DNA of 64,000 nucleotides from Membranipora membranacea. Lineage: Eukaryota > Bryozoa > Gymnolaemata > Cheilostomatida > Membraniporidae. Below the pieces are notes generated by a model that was given only the letters and a program-made list of their open reading frames with translations, had not been told where the DNA came from and did no database searches. Position numbers and translations under genes: made by a program. How positions within the stretch are numbered: position 1 is the first letter of the stretch; each line of letters begins with the position of its first letter. Location of the stretch: contig OU612071.1 of assembly GCA_914767715.1 (NCBI GenBank), forward strand, positions 12,633,493 to 12,697,492, in the 5' to 3' direction. Positions 46,991 through 59,938 of the stretch are shown piece after piece.

Positions 46991-47281
46991 TTTAAAATGA
47001 CGTCCTCAACTGCTGCCAATGGTTGTATTATATGGTAGACAGCGTCAGCCTGCGATCTTCTGCCCTGATAACGCAGGTTTCTAGAATCATTTTTAATAAT
47101 TCCAGGAGATCCTCTAGATACCATACTGTTTTTAGATCTAAAAAAGCAAGGACAGAGAAGAGGAATAGCAGTTTTTTTACATTTTTTATGAATTACTATG
47201 ATTCTGGACACAAATTTTAGTGTAAACATTCATGTACTATCATCAATGCTTCCCACTTCAAATGATAATTATGAATGTACA

Positions 47282-47287
47282 AATAAA
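47282..47287 (+). terminator. AATAAA polyadenylation signal of the GTPase gene
   Basis: The hexamer lies about 355 bp after the stop at 46926. Confidence 0.6.
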
Positions 47288-47488
47288 CTCAACTCAACTC
47301 TAAAGAACATGTCATAAGAAATCGTGTGAAATCGGTGCAATGTTGTAGGATGGATGTATGAAAGGAAAGTTTTAAGGATGCAGAAAATCAAATATTTCCA
47401 TAATCTTGACACCATGGTTTGATAAGATAACTAGGAAATGCTTTATGAGAGAGATTAATTAATCCATGATTTTTAGAGGGATGCCGCT

Positions 47489-47728
47489 CAGGGGGTCTTT
47501 CAATTAGAAAGAGTGATCCTTTACTAAAGCAAGTTATCACTATCACATCGCTCAAAATTATCACTCACTTGGTGTTTCAATTAGAGAAAATCGCTCCCAA
47601 ATCGCTCACTCAGAATGTATATAGTTCCATCAAGCGACTGAGCGATCTGAAGCGAGACCCCTAGCAGGTATCGCTCACTCACTGATAAGATTGCGATATT
47701 GGCTGTGTCAAATTGAAAGACCCACTGG
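47489..47728. mobile_element. Foldback element, family D, full copy
   Basis: CAGGGGGTCTTTCAATTAGA at the left; CAAATTGAAAGACCCACTGG at the right. The interior is rich in ATCGCTCA words on one arm and TGAGCGAT on the other. About 240 bp with no open frame. It lies 200 bp past the poly(A) signal of the GTPase gene. Confidence 0.8.
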
Positions 47729-47739
47729 CACATTGAGTA

Positions 47740-50700
47740 CAGAGGTGCTTGAGAAATAGTCAGTTTTTTAAGACACCTCATGTGCATAACTCTGGAGGAT
47801 TTGTTTTCTCAGCATGACGCTCACCTTTCTTTGCAATTGTCGAAGTATTACACATCCATATTTTGCTACACCTCAGTTTTAGTGATAGAAATAAATCAAT
47901 CGATCAATCTTATCTTCTTAATTCCTTCTCTATTGATCCAGCTATGGAATTGCTGTTTAGTAAGAAACAGAAGATTGGGCTGCCTCTAAAGAGGGACGCA
48001 AGGTATCCTAAATCCTCATACTGAAAATGTCATACATCCTATAAAAACAAGGATGCATCCTAGAGGTGAGGCCATAGAAGACCTCCTGAACGTGGATGTG
48101 CAGTGAGCTGCCAAAACTGAACTGGCACTAATCGGCAGTGACACTTTGATCTTAGCCAATAGGCCGAGAAGCGATCCACATCTGGAATTTCCTAATTAAT
48201 TAAACAAATGCCATGTTTATTCAGTAACCTGATTTGACCAATTACTTCAAAGGGTTTGTAGGCATAATGTGCTATTTATGTTGATGTTGATGAGTAACGT
48301 TTTCAAAAACGATCATATACATTACTTCCTTTGTCTGAAAGGGTCTCAATTGAATACTGTGCCAAATCTTCTCTGTACATTGCTTGTCAGATAAAATGGT
48401 CTCTGATCTTTTCTCAACACAAACCCTTCTGCTCAAGTATAAGAAATGTGTGTGGCATGGCGATGATCGTACTGTATAAGCCCTAAAAACGGCCAATTCC
48501 ACAAAGTTCTGGTCACTGTAAAGACTGTTTAGTAAAGTAAGCATTATATTAACCGATAAAAAATAATGTTGATCCTCTGAAGGACATGAGGAGAACCAGT
48601 AAGACTTTAGACTTTAGACTCAAGAAGTAAAAAAAGCCAAATTTTTAAGTGTTTGAAAGATTCTGATTATCATCTGTGGAATATAGACTTACTGATGGTT
48701 TACACAAGAGAGAGATGAGGTGTGCTCTTCCTTGATCATGAATAAAGCTTGAAACACAACCATACACAGTCGCAAAAGGTGTTCCAAAATACATCACTCA
48801 CAGAACCGAAGTTCGATCAAATCCAGCTAGATTTGTCTTCTTGTTTTTTGTGGGGACACAACTAACAATGAAAAATTCTGAATATTTACGAGCAAGGAGG
48901 GTATTGTGACTGTCTCACTTTTGCATTAAAACAAATCTTCTTGATCCTGTGGTGGCAAATTGACAGCGCAAAGGTCAGGTATTGCGACAGGGGCCCCTTG
49001 ATACCAGTATCCCACCGACTCTATTCAAAGGGAACAAACTTGTTCTATTTGTTGTTTCCAATAAACGACTTACTACAAATCATGCACTTTATAAAGAGTT
49101 AACCAATAATCGTTAAATTTATGCTTCCAACTTTTAAATAGCTCTGATGTGCGCTGTCCGTTGCCTATGGTCTCATGATTAGTGCTAGCAAAGGTGCTAT
49201 AGAGCATTTTAGTCGTATGAATCATTGCCAATGAAAACTTTTTGGATCAACTTCTACTTTATCTATATATCTATATATAATTTCCTGAAGTAATGAGAAT
49301 TTTCCTTAAACTACAAAATTCCGAAATTATTTTTTGGTGTAAGCGATCATTTGAAATTTGTACGATATGAAATGCAACTACTTTTAATGATAATTTGAAG
49401 TTCATGTTGTTGTTTTCCTTTGTTTGATTTGTACAGTTTATCTTGTGCCATAATCTCTCGACTTTTGAGAATAGTAAGCAATCCATCTACCTTGAGAGAG
49501 CCACTAAAGAATACTATAACATCAACATGCATTAGGACGCGTGTAAAGCCACCATTCTCATACTATTTTTAACGAAAGAAATCCATAAACTTGCCAAATC
49601 CTTTTGTTTTTATATTTTATTGTTTTTTAGCAGTTAACCAGTTTATTTAGGTTTTTTTTTTATTTGCGTAACATTTATCACCACCTAGTCAAAAAGACCT
49701 GATGTTAAAAATTATCATCATCTTCATGGGTTGCGACATCTGAGAATTACTATGTATCTGACAAATCATCCGACAGATATAAGGTACCACATCTTAAATA
49801 TTACGAAAACTATAATGAGAATATTATATATTGAAATCATTTTGAAAAATATTAAAAGGAATATTTATGCGATGCTATATCTGACAGATATTATGTACTA
49901 CCTTTTTGTGTGGGTATTATGGTGTGATTGTTCGAGCTTACATTGACCACAGCATATGGCATATCGAATCAAGGAGTTCCTGCTACTCCTCGATCTTATC
50001 AGAGGGCTAAGGATTTCCCGAACCCCTGATCTTATCATCAGTGAGGGTGTCCCACTCCAGCCCTTCCTGAAACCAGTCAGAGCTAACATTCCCTGGGGTT
50101 ATTAGAGTTATGTATTGTGTATGTTATGCATCATCGGAGTTGTTTTCCCAAATAAGAAAGGTCTTACAATAAATTGTCCAATCAGATGGACACACTCTAG
50201 AGTAAGAACTTTGACCTTGCACACGTCACTATAAATCTTTTGTATCAGGAGGGCACATTCCTTAATCATGCCACGTGATAAGCCTGCAGACAGGTGATCA
50301 GAGACAAAGAATTTGCTGCAATAATGATGGGATTTTGCTGATTGACAGACAACAGGTTGTGATTTGGTCCCAGATTGAGAATATTCTATATGAGTACTGA
50401 ATGTTGTCAAACAGTAGGAGACTGATGTAAGGTGTGTTCAATCAGAGAGAATGATTCAATCAATGTTATACAAATTCAAATAATTGTTATTTTGTTCAGC
50501 TTGTTCATTCTTGTTCTGTTCTGTTCATGTACTCTTTTTAGTTTTCTTTTAATGGGCATGTATGTTAAAAGCAGGGAGAAAAGTATGGAAGGGTAGGGCA
50601 GCTCAGCTCAGCTCAGCTGGGCTGGGGTTTGACCAAGGTTTGACACTGCTGCAAAACCTTCCATGGCATTGTTGTATAATAATTGTACGTGAATGAGTGT

Positions 50701-52040
50701 CAATCAATAAAAATCAAGGAGTAAAACTAACAGGGTTACAGACAAGGTAAATCCCATGTGTCCTTCTCACTGAAACCAAGCGTAAACAAAGTTGCTCCTA
50801 GTCCTTGATGAAATATTGGGTACTCAATCATCACAATTGTGTACAGAGGCGACATGCTTTCAATGAGTCACTGACTCAGCCAGCCACTTCTTGGCCTCTA
50901 ATTCGTTGATGCCCTATTTTTTTCATAATTTATTCTGTTATTATCTATAAGGATAACATAATAAGTGAATGAGTTGAATAGCCTCTCTTAGTCTTTCATC
51001 TTACCTGTCTGTAGGCATGTAACAGGTTGCAATAAAAATATAAAAATTCATCAGCATCCTGCACCATAGGTCACATAATCCATGTCTTTAATGCCAGCAG
51101 AATGCACAGGCAGATTTAATTGTCTCACTGTACTGCACTGTTAAGTCAGGGAGGGTGGGACATCAAGTTATCTCCCTTGATCATCTACAGAGAAGACCAT
51201 AAAATTCGCAAAATTCCATATAAGTCTTAAAGGAAGCAGATGAGGTTTTTGCTGGGCGAAATATCAACAAATCTAGAATTTTTTCCATATATGCACTCTA
51301 CCTGAGAGTTTCCTCTTAGGCAGGCCAGTGTTTCTTTCTGATGTTCCGTTCTTTTTTTTACAATCCTGCATATTTTTCAACTCAGCAAGTTGTCTTTCAT
51401 TGTTTTCTTGGAGGCCCAAATTTCTGTCAAGGAGTTTTATATCATATTCCCAAATTTTTTAGTCCAGAACATGGTCATGCCTTCCTAGTTATTTGCTGGA
51501 CCCTGAGCATGCAATCAAGGTAGTCGTCCTTAAACGAAAAAGTTATTATTTCACCTGAGCTTCTTTTAGTGTATACAGTTGACAGTTGTAACTGTGTTGA
51601 ACCATTTGTTTTGATGTTTTCCCACTTTTCTTTTTTCTGTTGAAAGCTTACATTACGTGGCAGTCAGAAAGAGGAAGCATCAGTGTTGTACTCAGTCTCA
51701 CCAGTTTGGTTAAAGGACATATTGTTCATTGTTTCATAGTTTTTCTTTTTTCCATAGACTGGTTTGTGTCTGACAGCGCCACTTAAATTGGTGGCTATTT
51801 TTCTTGTAGAAGCTGTCACAGTTGTATTGAAACATCAGTTTACCTTTCTCAACTAGATGTATGCATGTCACCATTTTGTTTTGATGACCATCTGATCTGT
51901 TTTCAGCTGATACTGTCACTCAACTGCATCATCCTGACTTAATTACGAAATGAATTTGAGATCGATTATATCATAAGAGGTCTCATTCAGTTTTAGAATG
52001 CTTCAACGGCTTGTTTGAAGGAGTTGAGCACTAATTCATT
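47740..52040. other. No gene recognised
   Basis: AT-rich intergenic-looking sequence with short open frames that lack splice partners or recognisable motifs. Confidence 0.5.
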
Positions 52041-52049
52041 ATAGTTTTT

Positions 52050-52450
52050 GTTCACCTTTCACCGCCATGTCCTGATCGGGTGGCGGGTTTTTGCCTGACT
52101 CCTAGTTCCACCAAACTTCTCCACCTTATTCGGTCTCTTGTGTCACTTCGTTCTTGATCTACCCAGCAGAGGTCAGCATTGATTGTGTTACTCCACCGCT
52201 GTTTTGGCTTTCCACGCCCTCTGCTTCCCTCTACCCTCATCTAGTACACTCTCCTGATATCTTCATCACTCTCACGTGGACAAACATTACCGTACCATTC
52301 TAGCCTCGTTTTCCTCATAACATCCCTGACTGGCATTTTATTTGCTTCGGCTGTTATTTCTTCACTCCTTCGATGTTCCTCTAAGCTTATCCCCATGCAG
52401 CTCCTTAGCGTTCGCATCTCACAAGAGCTAACCCTGTCTATAATCCTCAG
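52050..52450 (-). pseudogene. LINE reverse transcriptase, 3' fragment
   Basis: On the minus strand a frame reads IIDRVSSCEMRTLRSCMG, then KMPVRDVMRKTRLEWYGNV, a stop, then GRGKPKQRWSNTINADL and DRIRWRSLVELG. This is the C-terminal region after the RT domain in many animal LINEs, whose classic pattern is M-RxLRW-G, LxWxGHV, then RGRPxxRWxDxI and DRxxWR. At least one in-frame stop and the missing RT core mark it as a 5'-truncated, dead insertion. Confidence 0.8.
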
Positions 52451-52595
52451 ATCAATTCAATCTGTTTAGTTTTCCACACGATTGATACAAAGAAAAGCCA
52501 ATCGAACCTCAAGCACTGCTTAGTTAACTGTGGCCAAATACCAAATTGGTATGTTGTTGCAGTGTGTTGCTGTCTCCAATTTAGGTTATGCGATA

Positions 52596-53182
52596 TTAAA
52601 GGCGAAGCCCAATGAAGATCTAAGTGTTGTCATGTTTTACTTGATGAGCTTTCAGATGAGCCATTGGAAAAGATTCTACACCTACCACAACCAGATCTGC
52701 TGATGCTCAAAGATGACATCTCAATCAAACAGTCAATAAATTCAGTCACATTGAGAAACCATTTAAATGCCCTTGACCTTCTGACGTCATAGACAGTGTT
52801 TTACATTTGCCACTAATGGTTTTTACTGTTTGTATTATCCATTGTTATTTTGATTGTTCCTAGCAAAAATATCCAATAAAAATTAAGGTGATTGTAGCCT
52901 GATATCTTATTCACTCATTCCAAAGTTTTTGAGTGGATCTGTACCATCATTCCCCTAATGTTTGAATCCATTTATTCACATCCGGTATCACAGTAATCTA
53001 AGAAAACACTGCTTATGACGCCATGAGCTGGGACCATGACTGTTTTCATGAAGCATCAGCTTTGAGCATCAAGAGATCTGCCTGTGGTAGGTGTAGAGTT
53101 TTGTCCAATGGCTCAAATGAGAGCTTAGAACCTCATGAAAAACATACATTAAGTTAGAAGTTCATTGGGCTTGGCCTTTAAC
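52596..53182. mobile_element. Foldback element, family E
   Basis: TTAAAGGCGAAGCCCAATGAA at the left; TTCATTGGGCTTGGCCTTTAA at the right. About 120 bp of each arm can be followed (GCCATTGGAAAAGATTCTAC versus GTAGAGTTTTGTCCAATGGC; CAGATCTGCTGATGCTCAAA versus TTTGAGCATCAAGAGATCTG). The interior of 300 bp is non-coding. Confidence 0.9.
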
Positions 53183-53189
53183 CCATGTT

Positions 53190-54630
53190 ATAGGGTGCAA
53201 CACAAAAAAAGAATGAACTTGTTATAAAGTAACGCAAATGAGGATGATAATCGCTATCACAGGTGTACAATACTCCCAAAGCTCTAGTTGTTATTTTTTC
53301 TTGATTGCCAACCACGAACAAAATTTTTCCTTTCAATCAATAGATGATCAGTACCTTTGTAGCCGATGTCGGATATATATGAGGTTGTTTGTGTGTCCTG
53401 ATTGTTGAGAGCGAGAAACTCCTGTTATCCTTGGTCTTTGCTGGGCCCTCAATTCGCAATAATCATCGTTGTTAGTTTATCACGCGCCTCATATATCTGA
53501 TTTTCTTTGGGATGGCAAATTTTCCTTTTTTTTCATGCACTAATCACAATTGTTATAAAAGAGATCTATTTCATACTTTCTAATTTTTTTTGACGGACGG
53601 CCGCTTGTGTTTTTTTTTTCAATTTTTGCGAGTGTACTTTCTTCAAGAGATTCGAATGGTTGTTCAATCTTTGATTTGAGAATGTAGTTGTTCAGTTCTA
53701 TGCCAGGCTCTTGTTTAATCAAGGCGGCCTTTCAGTATGATAGAATGACTTATTCCCCCAACTTTGTATGTTTGTTGCTGTTTTTTAGGCACTGCTGTCT
53801 TCCAACTTTGCCTGTGGCCAGTTTTCTCCGAAATAGTTTCATGGTCATTGTAACTGGCCCGTATATTTTGAGATGACAGCCAATTGTTTCAATCTTTATT
53901 ATTTCAATTTGCGGCGAGTGGATCATCACTGCCTCTACACTAAAATACTGATCAAGTAAGTCAGCTCTTTTCTAGTTTGGCTGTTGTAACTGAACCGAGA
54001 TTGATGAAATCACAAAATGTTGTAGAACAAAATGATGAACAATACGTTGTGTCACAATACCTGTAAGTTGAAGGCATAACAAGGCTCACCCAAAGTATTT
54101 CACACCTGAAATCAATCATTTTGTCTTTCAATTTCTTTGTTGACACTGCTCTATGCGTAAGTAATCCGGACAACTTGAACTTCTGCCTCTACGATCTACA
54201 GATGATTTTTTTTATTAGATATAATTCTATACAAACATTCAGCTATGGTAATAAAGGTTGTTTTGATGAGGACTGCTTAATTTTTCTATGTCAGCCTTTT
54301 CAATTCTTCAGACCAAAACACAATGTATTAAATGACCAAGTTTATTATTCAGTACTACTTTATAAGTCAAGTATATCAAACTGACCTTGCCCTTATAAAG
54401 TTAGACAGTTTTCTCGAAAGTTCCTCTCAGCAGCTTGGTTTTGAAGCCTATCCTCCTACACTTGGCACCAGAAGGCGCCCTCACTTACGCTCCCTGTAGA
54501 TGATGTATTGCTGTAATATTCAAATATTTTGTTTACTAACCAACTCAATCTGTTGTATAATCTTAAGAATGAAAATGTGGCTCCAGCTCTTATCTTAATG
54601 CTGAGTGGGAGGCTTAATGAACAATAATAA
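53190..54630. other. No confident gene; possible coding relic on the minus strand
   Basis: At 53722-53540 on the minus strand a frame reads IKQEPGIELNNYILKSKIEQ and ends SGRPSKKIRKYEIDLFYNN. An upstream open piece in another frame (to about 53880) suggests a decayed gene or transposon, but I recognise no family. Confidence 0.3.
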
Positions 54631-54635
54631 TAGAA

Positions 54636-54850
54636 ATAGAGGGTAGCTCAGTTGGTTAGAGCGCCCATGCTCTAACTTACAGGCAAGTGTTGGAGGTCTT
54701 GGGTTCGAATCACCCTGCAGTCTACTGACCACTGGGATCGTTAGTTAAACCAGGGAGTAGGGGACATACTCAATGATTAAACCAGTAGACTGCACTGTGG
54801 TATGCAGGTACAGTTTTATTACATGCCAAGTGAGAGATTTGAGATCTTAT
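54636..54850 (+). mobile_element. tRNA-headed SINE, family 2
   Basis: GGGTAGCTCAGTTGGTTAGA (A box) and TTGGGTTCGAATCACC (B box) give a complete pol III promoter. The T-arm and acceptor do not pair well, so it is a SINE or pseudo-tRNA and not a working tRNA gene. The body shows a repeated word (CAGTCTACTG, later CAGTAGACTG) as an inverted pair. Confidence 0.65.
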
Positions 54851-54859
54851 GTTAATAAT

Positions 54860-57800
54860 AATAATATGATGATGGCAGCATATTAGACAGCGTGATGTGT
54901 ATCTTAGATGTCGAATATCACGTCTAACCTATTGGTATATCAACAGTGTTACTATATATAATAATTCCATGGGTGTATTTCGTAGACTGAACCCTTGTGG
55001 AGTAATTAAATCAAACTGGAGAAGGAAACATTACAAGACTGAAATCATAAAATATAGCTTTATTTTTTTTAATTCATAAGCGTTGAAACATCACCAACTT
55101 AACACATTTTAACACAAAACAAAGCCAATATGAATTTTTGAAACATTCATCTGCGGCCAATAAGGCACAATATGGTAGTAACTTGGTGCCGATTGTTGCT
55201 CAATCTTCGGACAGAGACAGAACTTACGATTTTAACCCACTTTTTATTTCTTGTTGATAATAATCCTAATCTTAATGATTAGATAGTTATCCATGAGTGA
55301 CCTTAAAATATAAAATTAATGTGTATGTTGGTGTCATTAATGAAATCCTTGTAAGTATGCTGGAGAAAGCTTAAAATACCTCCTAGGATTCCTGCCTCTC
55401 TAATCAAGTTTTCCAAACTGCATGTTACTGGGGTTCTGTGGAGACAGCACCTTTATTTATAGAGTTTAGACCTTATGAAATAGAAAAAGAGACCAAACCG
55501 TGTGGAGTCCAGAATGATGGTTCTTTGCCAAAACCCTATCAAGCTAACACTCATGTTTCACAATTTTGCATTAGTATTGTATAGTGTTTCATCATAGAAC
55601 GCCGCGAGGCCAGGGCTTCTGCTTGCAGATTATGGTATGGAATGAATCATAGTACTATCGCAAAAATACTTTCATGCCACAAATCCTAACCACAACCGCA
55701 GTGCAAAATCACAACGGCTCCTTTGTTAGCTAGCTGTGGTATTGTCGTTATGTGATTCACTCTGTCTTACCCTCCCCCCCCCCCCCCCCCCCCGAAAACG
55801 AAAACATTGATCGATGAGACGAAGTATGTGGTGCAACACTCCCTGATTTTGAATTTCTTCCTCGTAAACAGAAGGCCCCTCTCCAATCTGTCAACATTTG
55901 TTAGTTCGATTCTGCTGGGTTGACCATCATACTGTGCTCTATGTTCACATAGCCTGCTGGTATTTGCTCCACCACACCCATGGAACAGCTTCTTTTGTAT
56001 CTCCCAAGTATAGCAAGGAGTTTCTCTGAGTATTAATTTACATTTAAATGAATTTTTTAATGAAATTAAATCTTTCTTGCCGCCATATTATTTTGTTACA
56101 AAACCCAGGAAAGCAGATTTCTATATGGTCATTTGGTATATTCATGAACAAGGGAAAAATGCATTCAGTTTAGCAAAAGTTAAAGAGCCCAGAATCGGCT
56201 GTAATTCGTGAGTTTCATCCTACCCAATGTGCACATGTACCAGGGTTTCTTCGCCTGTTACCTTTTACTAGCATATATAACTTTTTAATTAATTTGCTTT
56301 GTGCTTATTGCCAGTGCTACACAATGTCTACAGTTGTTTGACCTCCAAGAACAACTGCGGATACAGCATTGGCATGGTTGTGAAATTGTGCTGTAATTGA
56401 GAGGCAGGCACTTTGTTGTATATAATTTTTTTTTTTACTAATTTGATCATTAGTTGGGAATAGATCAAGCGTTTGCTCAGATTCGATAGTATTATATTTA
56501 TTGTAAGTCTCTGGAGAGGAAGGTTGCAATGCTATGTGATATTTTATGTTATTCTAAAACATTTCCAGAAATTCAGTAATTATAATGATGATAGTAAATA
56601 TAAAGATTAAGTTTATTTTACTTAGGCCCAATTGAATTATTTTAAACGAAAAGTATGAAGTGTTGTACAGGAAATAAAATATTAAAATCAGAAGTGATAT
56701 TCTATAAATAAGCCTGTAACTGATAAAATGGATTAAAAGTTTATCATAAAATGTTATTGTGAATATAAATAGGATGATCTTCATAGTAGTTGGATGCTTT
56801 CCAACATCCGATCTCTCATCTGGATTCTATCTCCGCAGCTGCTTTCTCTCCTTAAATACCTAAATATTTTGAAAATTTTCACCATGTGATGAACTTGTTT
56901 TATATTGTCATAATTAATAATAATAGTACTATATACTAATATAGATTGTATTGCCATTCAAGGCCCCTTTTGGGGCAACTGAGAATATGCTTACAAGAAT
57001 GAGATACATCACATCTACTAAGCATACACCTGTAAGAGTTAAGGGTGGGCAAACTACGTGGTATTTCTATATCTAAGATAATGGTCCATGCATCTTGGTC
57101 ACAGTCGCAGTATTACCTGTTGGCAGCTCCACTAATAAAAAAACTGTCCAAATGTGGAAAATGGGGAAATGTTGATTATTTAAATATTTAGGTCCCAGTG
57201 AGAGGACCACTGTGTGATTGCAGTTGGCATAATTAGTTGAAAGGTGGTTAAAATCCTATTTCATTATTATTTATACAGCAACTCTTGCAATGGCATGTGC
57301 CCTATTGTAAAACCGCTTCCCTCATCATCAGCCAAATGGTGATGTTTTTTTTCGGGAGGAGGGAACATAACCAGAATGATCTGGCGTCAAATTAAATATA
57401 TTGGAAGACTCACTTCATAAGAGCAAATACTTCTGATTGAATGTCATCGACGAAGTATACTCCATATATATGTATACCATCTATATATCTATTTATATAC
57501 CATGCCTCTGTTGAAACAACCTGCAATAAATACGATCATAATAGATTCATTCTATTGGTGAGATTTTTATTGAATCATAACAAAATGTCGCACAGCAGAA
57601 ATGGTCATGGTACATTTATGAGTTACTTGGGTGTCAATACTTGCATTGAAAGAGGTTTTCAAATTCCATTATCTCTGACGCCTACTCTTCTACATCAGCA
57701 ATGTCCTTTGTGAATCTTTGGTACTTGTTTGGTCCGGCAGATTGCGATAGTGAATGTGAAGATAAAGTGTTTAGTCTGTTCAGTGACTGTGGGTTGCAAT

Positions 57801-58830
57801 GGAAATTGGGTCTCATATTACTAAAATGAGGGAGTCAGACTCGTCATGATCTCTGACCCTAACCCTTCTAAATCATCAGCAATATCCATTGTGAATCTTT
57901 GGTACTTGTTTGCTTCGGCAGATAGAGATAGTGAAATAATGTGTTTAGTATTTGGGTTTGAAATTAAATAGGCTCTAATGAGGTTGGAGTTGAAGGAGAT
58001 TTTCTTTCTCTGGAATAGGTCTTAGCAGCTCATCCAATAGAAGGATTGTCATTGGATGAAAGTTGTAGGGCACAATTGTGTATAATTTTCAGATTATGTG
58101 TTAATGTTATGTATTTATTTGGTCGATTAAAAATCCACATCTTTATCATCGAAGCCATGGAAAAAAAAAGAAAGCAATGACAAAATGTTGTAATATCTTG
58201 CAACATGATTGGTTGTTAAGAGATGACTGCATATAAATCCTTGTTCTGCTGTTTGCAGTTGTGCATGTGCATCATATAAGTTGTAAATAGTAAAAGTATA
58301 GTTCATGAGATATTTAGTTTTGTTGTTCCTTGAAATCTGTGAAACTAGAAGAGATTAATGTGTTTGAATATGTGTCCAAAAGGTAAACAAATTCTGAAGC
58401 AGCTCTCACGCTGGCCGGAGGAGATAAATTAATTCTGATAGTCACAGAAGTCTTATCGTTTCTTAGGTAGGCACTACAAATTTTTTTTTCAAATGATCGG
58501 TTCAACACGAAAATGACACCATTGGAAAGCTCTAGGTGTGAAATTTCAAAGTATATTTTTATTTTTGCTATATGAGCAAACTGAGCCAAGCAAATCCAAA
58601 ATCAAATTTCATTTAGCAAGAAAAATTACAATATAAGGCTCCATGCAGAAGCAGAAAAAGAGTGCAGTGTGACGCTGTGCATTCATTACATTACGTAAGG
58701 TGATTCCGATGCACAGGCACTGCTGCAGTAGCCTACCACTATAACAATTCTGCTTTATAAAGCATCGAGGGGCATACCATTATGATTGAGATTATAGTTT
58801 CTATTATTATATGAAAATAGAGTAACAGAA
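54860..58830. other. No gene recognised; homopolymer and local duplication
   Basis: It contains a C tract of about 21 bp (55772-55793), a local duplication of about 95 bp (57675-57770 and 57862-57957, sharing GTGAATCTTTGGTACTTGTT) and AT-rich stretches. A minus-strand frame at 58589-58314 is open but not recognisable. Confidence 0.5.
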
Positions 58831-58840
58831 CATCCCACAA

Positions 58841-59343
58841 TCACTGAGGTGGACACCATCCCCACAAATGTCTATTAAAACTAGGGTATGGCGCCACAAA
58901 ATACCCGACATGCTCCAGCACATCTCTCCCAAAGCCTGGCATTGAACTGCTGTAGATGCTCAAAATAATTTGCCGGGACTTGATTATGCCTAATGAACTA
59001 TTTCCGTACAGAGTATGACCACAGTTGCAACCTGGAAATAAATGTTGCCTAAAGGGTATCTTTACCCTCTCTGGATTGGCATTGCCACCCAGATCATTCC
59101 GCACTACAATGATGTCCTGTCTGATTGCTGGTACCTATAACAGGTAATAATCATTTATAGTTCAAATAAAATATTACGTTGAAGTCGGTTATTTTTCAGT
59201 TTCATCATATTTATTAGCAGTAACTTACTGGTAAGTGAGCTGTCCATGCTCCATTGATCCAATCTGGCTGGTGTGTATTTGCGTGGGCCACTCTAATATC
59301 TCAGCCACTGTCCCGACTGTGGTGTTAAATACAGTTGCTTTCT
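58841..59343 (-). CDS. Two terminal exons of a minus-strand gene, function unknown
   Basis: Exon 59343-59229 follows a GATCAG acceptor and reads KATVFNTTVGTVAEILEWPT and on to HGQLTY before GTAAGT, ending in phase 2. A second exon (59120-58841) fits in phase after an AATCAG acceptor and reads QDIIVVRNDLGGNANPE, later FPGCNCGHTLYGNSSLG, and ends HLWGWCPPQ and TGA. DIIVVRNDLGGNAN could be a variant of the GxND block of SGNH-type proteins, which would fit the SGNH-like first exons near the window's right edge on the same strand, but intermediate exons were not identified. The link is a guess; that these exons are coding is more likely than not. Confidence 0.45.
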
Positions 59344-59938
59344 CTGATCGACAGTGTAACTCATCACAGCGTATTTAATGTCTTCTCTATATTTACAATG
59401 TTACAAAATTATAATGTTACAATATTGAAAATGTTACGATATTTACAATGTTATGAAACATTTATAATTATCTGTTGCATTTATCATGTATGTTACATTT
59501 AGAATGTTCTGTTGATACTTACTCAACAGCCTTTTTCTGGCACACCAACGGATCCCTGCGTGGCATGAAAAGGCTAGAGTGTTACAGTAAATGTCAGAAA
59601 GAAATATTAAAATAGAAAGCTGACGTGGTTTGAGAGTTAAAACAATTCCAGGACCTGACTGCTGTTAACTCCTGAAGGGGGTAGGGGTCTTTGCTCGATT
59701 CCACAAAATATATCATCTCCTTCAACTACGTCGGCAACAAACTCTAGCAAATCAATTGTTACGTCGGCCTGATAATCAATTATCCCATGGCCTACGCAGT
59801 CTCAAACTGGGAATTTTATTATTCACAATTTTCTTTTCTATTTTACAATTCCATCTCTTAAGGTCTCCATTTTCCTCATTCTAAATCCAAACAAAGTCTT
59901 CACCAGCTATACAATGGGGATAAGATACATACTTACGG

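Noticed and set aside
46819-47229. Minus-strand frame with a leucine/valine-rich membrane-like stretch
   Set aside because: It is the antisense of the Gln/Glu-rich tail and the 15-bp repeat of the GTPase gene.
54640-54720. Functional tRNA gene
   Set aside because: A and B boxes are good, but acceptor and T stems do not pair properly, so a SINE head is more likely.
56554-56784. Minus-strand frame rich in Ile, Leu and Phe resembling membrane helices
   Set aside because: It is a consequence of very AT-rich sequence; no splice context or motif supports it.
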